DNA of 7,639 bases from Candidatus Bathyarchaeota archaeon. GTDB lineage: Archaea; Thermoproteota; Bathyarchaeia; TCS64. The notes beneath the pieces were generated by a model, which was not told the DNA's origin, searched no databases, and saw only the letters and a program-made list of their open reading frames with translations. The DNA is taken from the NCBI GenBank assembly GCA_002726865.1, contig PBSW01000024.1, positions 1 to 7,639 on the forward strand, written 5' to 3'. Position numbers and translations under genes: made by a program. Of this stretch, positions 6,171 to 7,639 are shown piece by piece. Each line of letters starts with the position of its first letter. Position 1 is the stretch's first letter.

Positions 6171-6451
6171 AATGGATACGAGAGTTCGATCGTGGCTTAA
6201 TGATACTTAACGATAGCGCTGTGGTTCAGGAAAATGTCGCTTTGTTTCACTTACTAGCTCAGTATTTTGTACGTTCAGGGTTCTGGTTTAGGTTATTCAA
6301 AAAGGCCGATGTTAATCCTCCAGATCCTCGGAGATCTTGACATGACTTTCCGTAGTGGAACTATTAAATCCGACAGTTTTCTTCGGTCATTATTCATCTT
6401 TCTGCGCGCGCGATGTTATTTAAGATTTCATTTAGCTATAGAGGGATCGTA
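6171..6451. other. Divergent intergenic region between deaminase and broken mtrH
   Basis: These 281 bases hold no convincing gene. An open frame at 6267-6506 has no family features and overlaps the true mtrH frame. GCGCGCGCG occurs at 6404-6412, followed by an AT-rich stretch with TTATTTAAG (6416-6424) and CATTATTCAT (6388-6397) as candidate TATA boxes for mtrH. No RNA structure or cobalamin riboswitch pattern is recognisable. Confidence 0.4.
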
Positions 6452-6454
6452 TTG
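6441..6454 (+). promoter_or_regulatory. Shine-Dalgarno GAGGG and TTG start of the broken mtrH
   Basis: GAGGG (6441-6445) precedes TTG (6452-6454) by 6 nt. From this TTG the frame reads SLFEYTVE, then TAG, then KTFEIHGVKVGG, the standard MtrH N-terminus. The translation signals therefore remain readable even though the gene is broken. Confidence 0.55.
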
Positions 6455-7354
6455 TCTCTCTTTGAGTATACCGTCGAGTAGAAGACGTTTGAGATCCATG
6501 GTGTAAAAGTTGGTGGGAACCCAGGTATCACCCCAACCGTGATGATTAGATCTATATTCTACAAGAGACATAGCATCATCCAGGATCCTCATAACGGACT
6601 CTTCGACGAGAAAAAGGATGAGACCCGCATTATGAAGATGGCGGAGCAGACGGATAAGTCGGGCTACCAGCTATGGTAGACCTCGTAGCAGAAAGCTCCT
6701 TGGTTGCCGAGAGAGACATGGATTTCGTCGCAGGGGTTACAGAGATGCCTATAGTCTTGAATGTCCTCTCCGAGGAGAGTCAGGTGAAGTCTCTCCAATA
6801 CGCCAACGACCAGGGATTCATGGACCGGGAAATCCTCAACTCCCTTATACCCCACTCAGAACCTTCTGTCTATGACAAGATCAAGGAGGGGGGCTGCTCC
6901 AGCGCGATACGCCTCCTCTACAGCACCAAGACGCTTCTATCCTCAGATAAGAGCGGACTCCCTGACAAGCTCCTACTGAAGGTTAAGGCCGCCGAGACAA
7001 AGAACATGTTGGTGGATACAATGGTTATTGATATCCCATCTGTGGGTTTAGCCGCGAAAGCCATCCACAGCATCAAGAATTGTTACGGTTATCCAGTCGG
7101 ATGTGGAGCTCACAACTTTATCTCCTCTTGGAAGAGGCTCAAGAAAAGGTACTCGAGGGACGCTGTCACCTCTGCAGTTGCAGTGGCCAACTCGTTGCCT
7201 ACGGCGTTGGGTGCGGACTTTGTTCTACGGACCCATCGAGGCAGCTGAGGACATCTTTTCCGCAGTCGCCTTGGTTGATGTCGCTTTTAACCAGATCCAG
7301 ATCGAGAAATGTGTGAGGCATGACAGGGAGCATCCTCGATATATGATAGGCTAA
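6452..7354 (+). pseudogene. mtrH: Tetrahydromethanopterin S-methyltransferase subunit H-like gene, disrupted
   Basis: MtrH-family proteins move a methyl group between a corrinoid protein and tetrahydromethanopterin (or tetrahydrofolate). Joined across its breaks, this gene encodes about 300 residues, normal for the family. The parts in order are SLFEYTVE-stop-KTFEIHGVKVGGNPG, PTVMIRSIFYKRHSI, FDEKKDE, MVDLVAESS, DMDFVAGVTEMPIVLNV, KNMLVDTMVIDIPSVGLAAKAI, GYPVGCGAHN, ALGADFV and YGPIEAAEDIFSAVALVDVA, ending near HPRYMIG. Breaks: TAG at 6479-6481, where relatives have Gln (CAG); a one-base loss near 6671-6672 (CAG-CT then ATG-GTA); and a second shift near 7227-7229, where the expected FVLYGP reads GTT-C-TAC. 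The two shifts add up to a multiple of three, so the C-terminus is again in the starting frame. TAG is the normal stop of two intact neighbours, so read-through is unlikely. Its natural partner would be a corrinoid protein such as the remnant at 2253. Confidence 0.85.
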
Positions 7355-7472
7355 GATTTGCTTAAATTCATCCTACGTGTGCACAAGCCTAGGTCAGACA
7401 AAACTGGTAACGTGGGTTATTCCTAGGGCTCCAGATTGTCCGTCTATAGTGGCAATAAAGACGCACACAGTG
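7355..7472. other. Short intergenic gap between convergent genes
   Basis: These 118 bases separate the end of broken mtrH from the stop of the ferritin-like gene. CCTAGG palindromes occur near 7389 and 7424. I see no poly-T terminator, gene or RNA here. Confidence 0.3.
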
Positions 7473-7639
7473 TTAATTATCATAGTCCATAGTCAGTTGC
7501 TCTCCGTATAGATCCGTAAGCTCGCTCGTAAGCCTACCGAGCATCTCATGATGACTTCTCTCGTCTTCGATGAGACTTTGGATCCTCCCGACCGCCTTTT
7601 CATTAGAGATAATACGTGAGAGTTCGACGTAGTACCGCA
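7473..7639 (-). CDS. Ferritin-like/rubrerythrin-type diiron protein, C-terminal fragment
   Basis: The minus strand reads 55 codons from the window edge to TAA at 7473-7475. The peptide begins RYYVELSRIISNEKAVGRIQ, followed by SLIEDERSHHEMLGRL, and ends TELDLYGE-like then QLTMDYDN. A helix carrying Glu-x-x-His (residues 26-29 of the fragment) with HHEML is the second iron-binding helix of ferritin-like four-helix-bundle proteins such as rubrerythrin, which handle iron, peroxide or oxygen. The first iron-binding helix and any rubredoxin domain would lie outside the window. The gene is convergent with broken mtrH. Family is fairly secure; the precise member is not. Confidence 0.65.
   Translation of the reverse strand, partial: RYYVELSRIISNEKAVGRIQSLIEDERSHHEMLGRLTSELTDLYGEQLTMDYDN

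Noticed and set aside
6171..6451. A cobalamin riboswitch or other structured RNA ahead of mtrH
   Set aside because: No B12-box-like sequence or extended pairing could be found by eye, and such riboswitches are not expected in archaea.
6267..6506. A 79-codon open frame before mtrH
   Set aside because: It has no domain pattern and overlaps the authentic MtrH N-terminal coding frame, so it is probably chance.
1..7639. Mobile element, CRISPR array or defence system
   Set aside because: There are no transposase, integrase or Cas motifs, no regularly spaced repeats and no terminal inverted repeats visible around the pseudogenes.

Overview
The window looks archaeal. It holds an MtrH-family methyltransferase gene and a methyltransferase-type corrinoid protein gene, both decayed. 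At least two genes, at the left end and at 3609, have a CTTTATA box about 26 nt before the start codon, as in leaderless archaeal transcripts. A mesophilic or moderately thermophilic lineage such as Bathyarchaeia would fit, but that is inference; no rRNA or tRNA gene is visible to place it.

Layout. 1-114 (minus) is the N-terminus of a peroxiredoxin. After a divergent intergenic region come rlmB-like rRNA 2'-O-methyltransferase (291-1034, plus) and, overlapping its stop, an uncatalogued 64-residue basic Cys/His protein (1031-1225) whose only possible start is ATA. Next is an SMP-30/gluconolactonase-type protein (1389-2273, plus). Facing it is a degraded corrinoid protein (2253-2825, minus) with an amber codon, no proper 5' end and Asn in place of the cobalamin-ligand His. 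A minus-strand block follows: nucleoside deaminase (5763-6170), UDP-galactopyranose-mutase-like flavoprotein (4396-5676), family 2 glycosyltransferase (3671-4399, overlapping the previous gene by 4 bp) and UbiA prenyltransferase (2821-3609, own promoter). On the plus strand, 6452-7354 is a full-length but broken mtrH (amber codon plus two frameshifts). The right edge (7473-7639, minus) holds the C-terminus of a ferritin-like diiron protein.

How the genes fit together. The flavoprotein, glycosyltransferase and UbiA proteins plausibly act together in making a membrane or polyprenyl-linked glycoconjugate. Their order recalls the mycobacterial glf-glfT2-ubiA galactan/arabinan locus. The corrinoid protein and MtrH would have formed a methyl-transfer pair feeding tetrahydromethanopterin or tetrahydrofolate. 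Both are disrupted while every gene between them is open, so this looks like lineage-specific loss of a methyltransferase system and not general sequencing error. The peroxiredoxin and ferritin-like protein at the edges suggest handling of oxidative stress.

I see no CRISPR array, insertion sequence, integrase or attachment site. The most novel items are the ATA-start mini-gene, the paired decay of the methyl-transfer genes, and the archaeal UGM-like/GT2/UbiA cluster.
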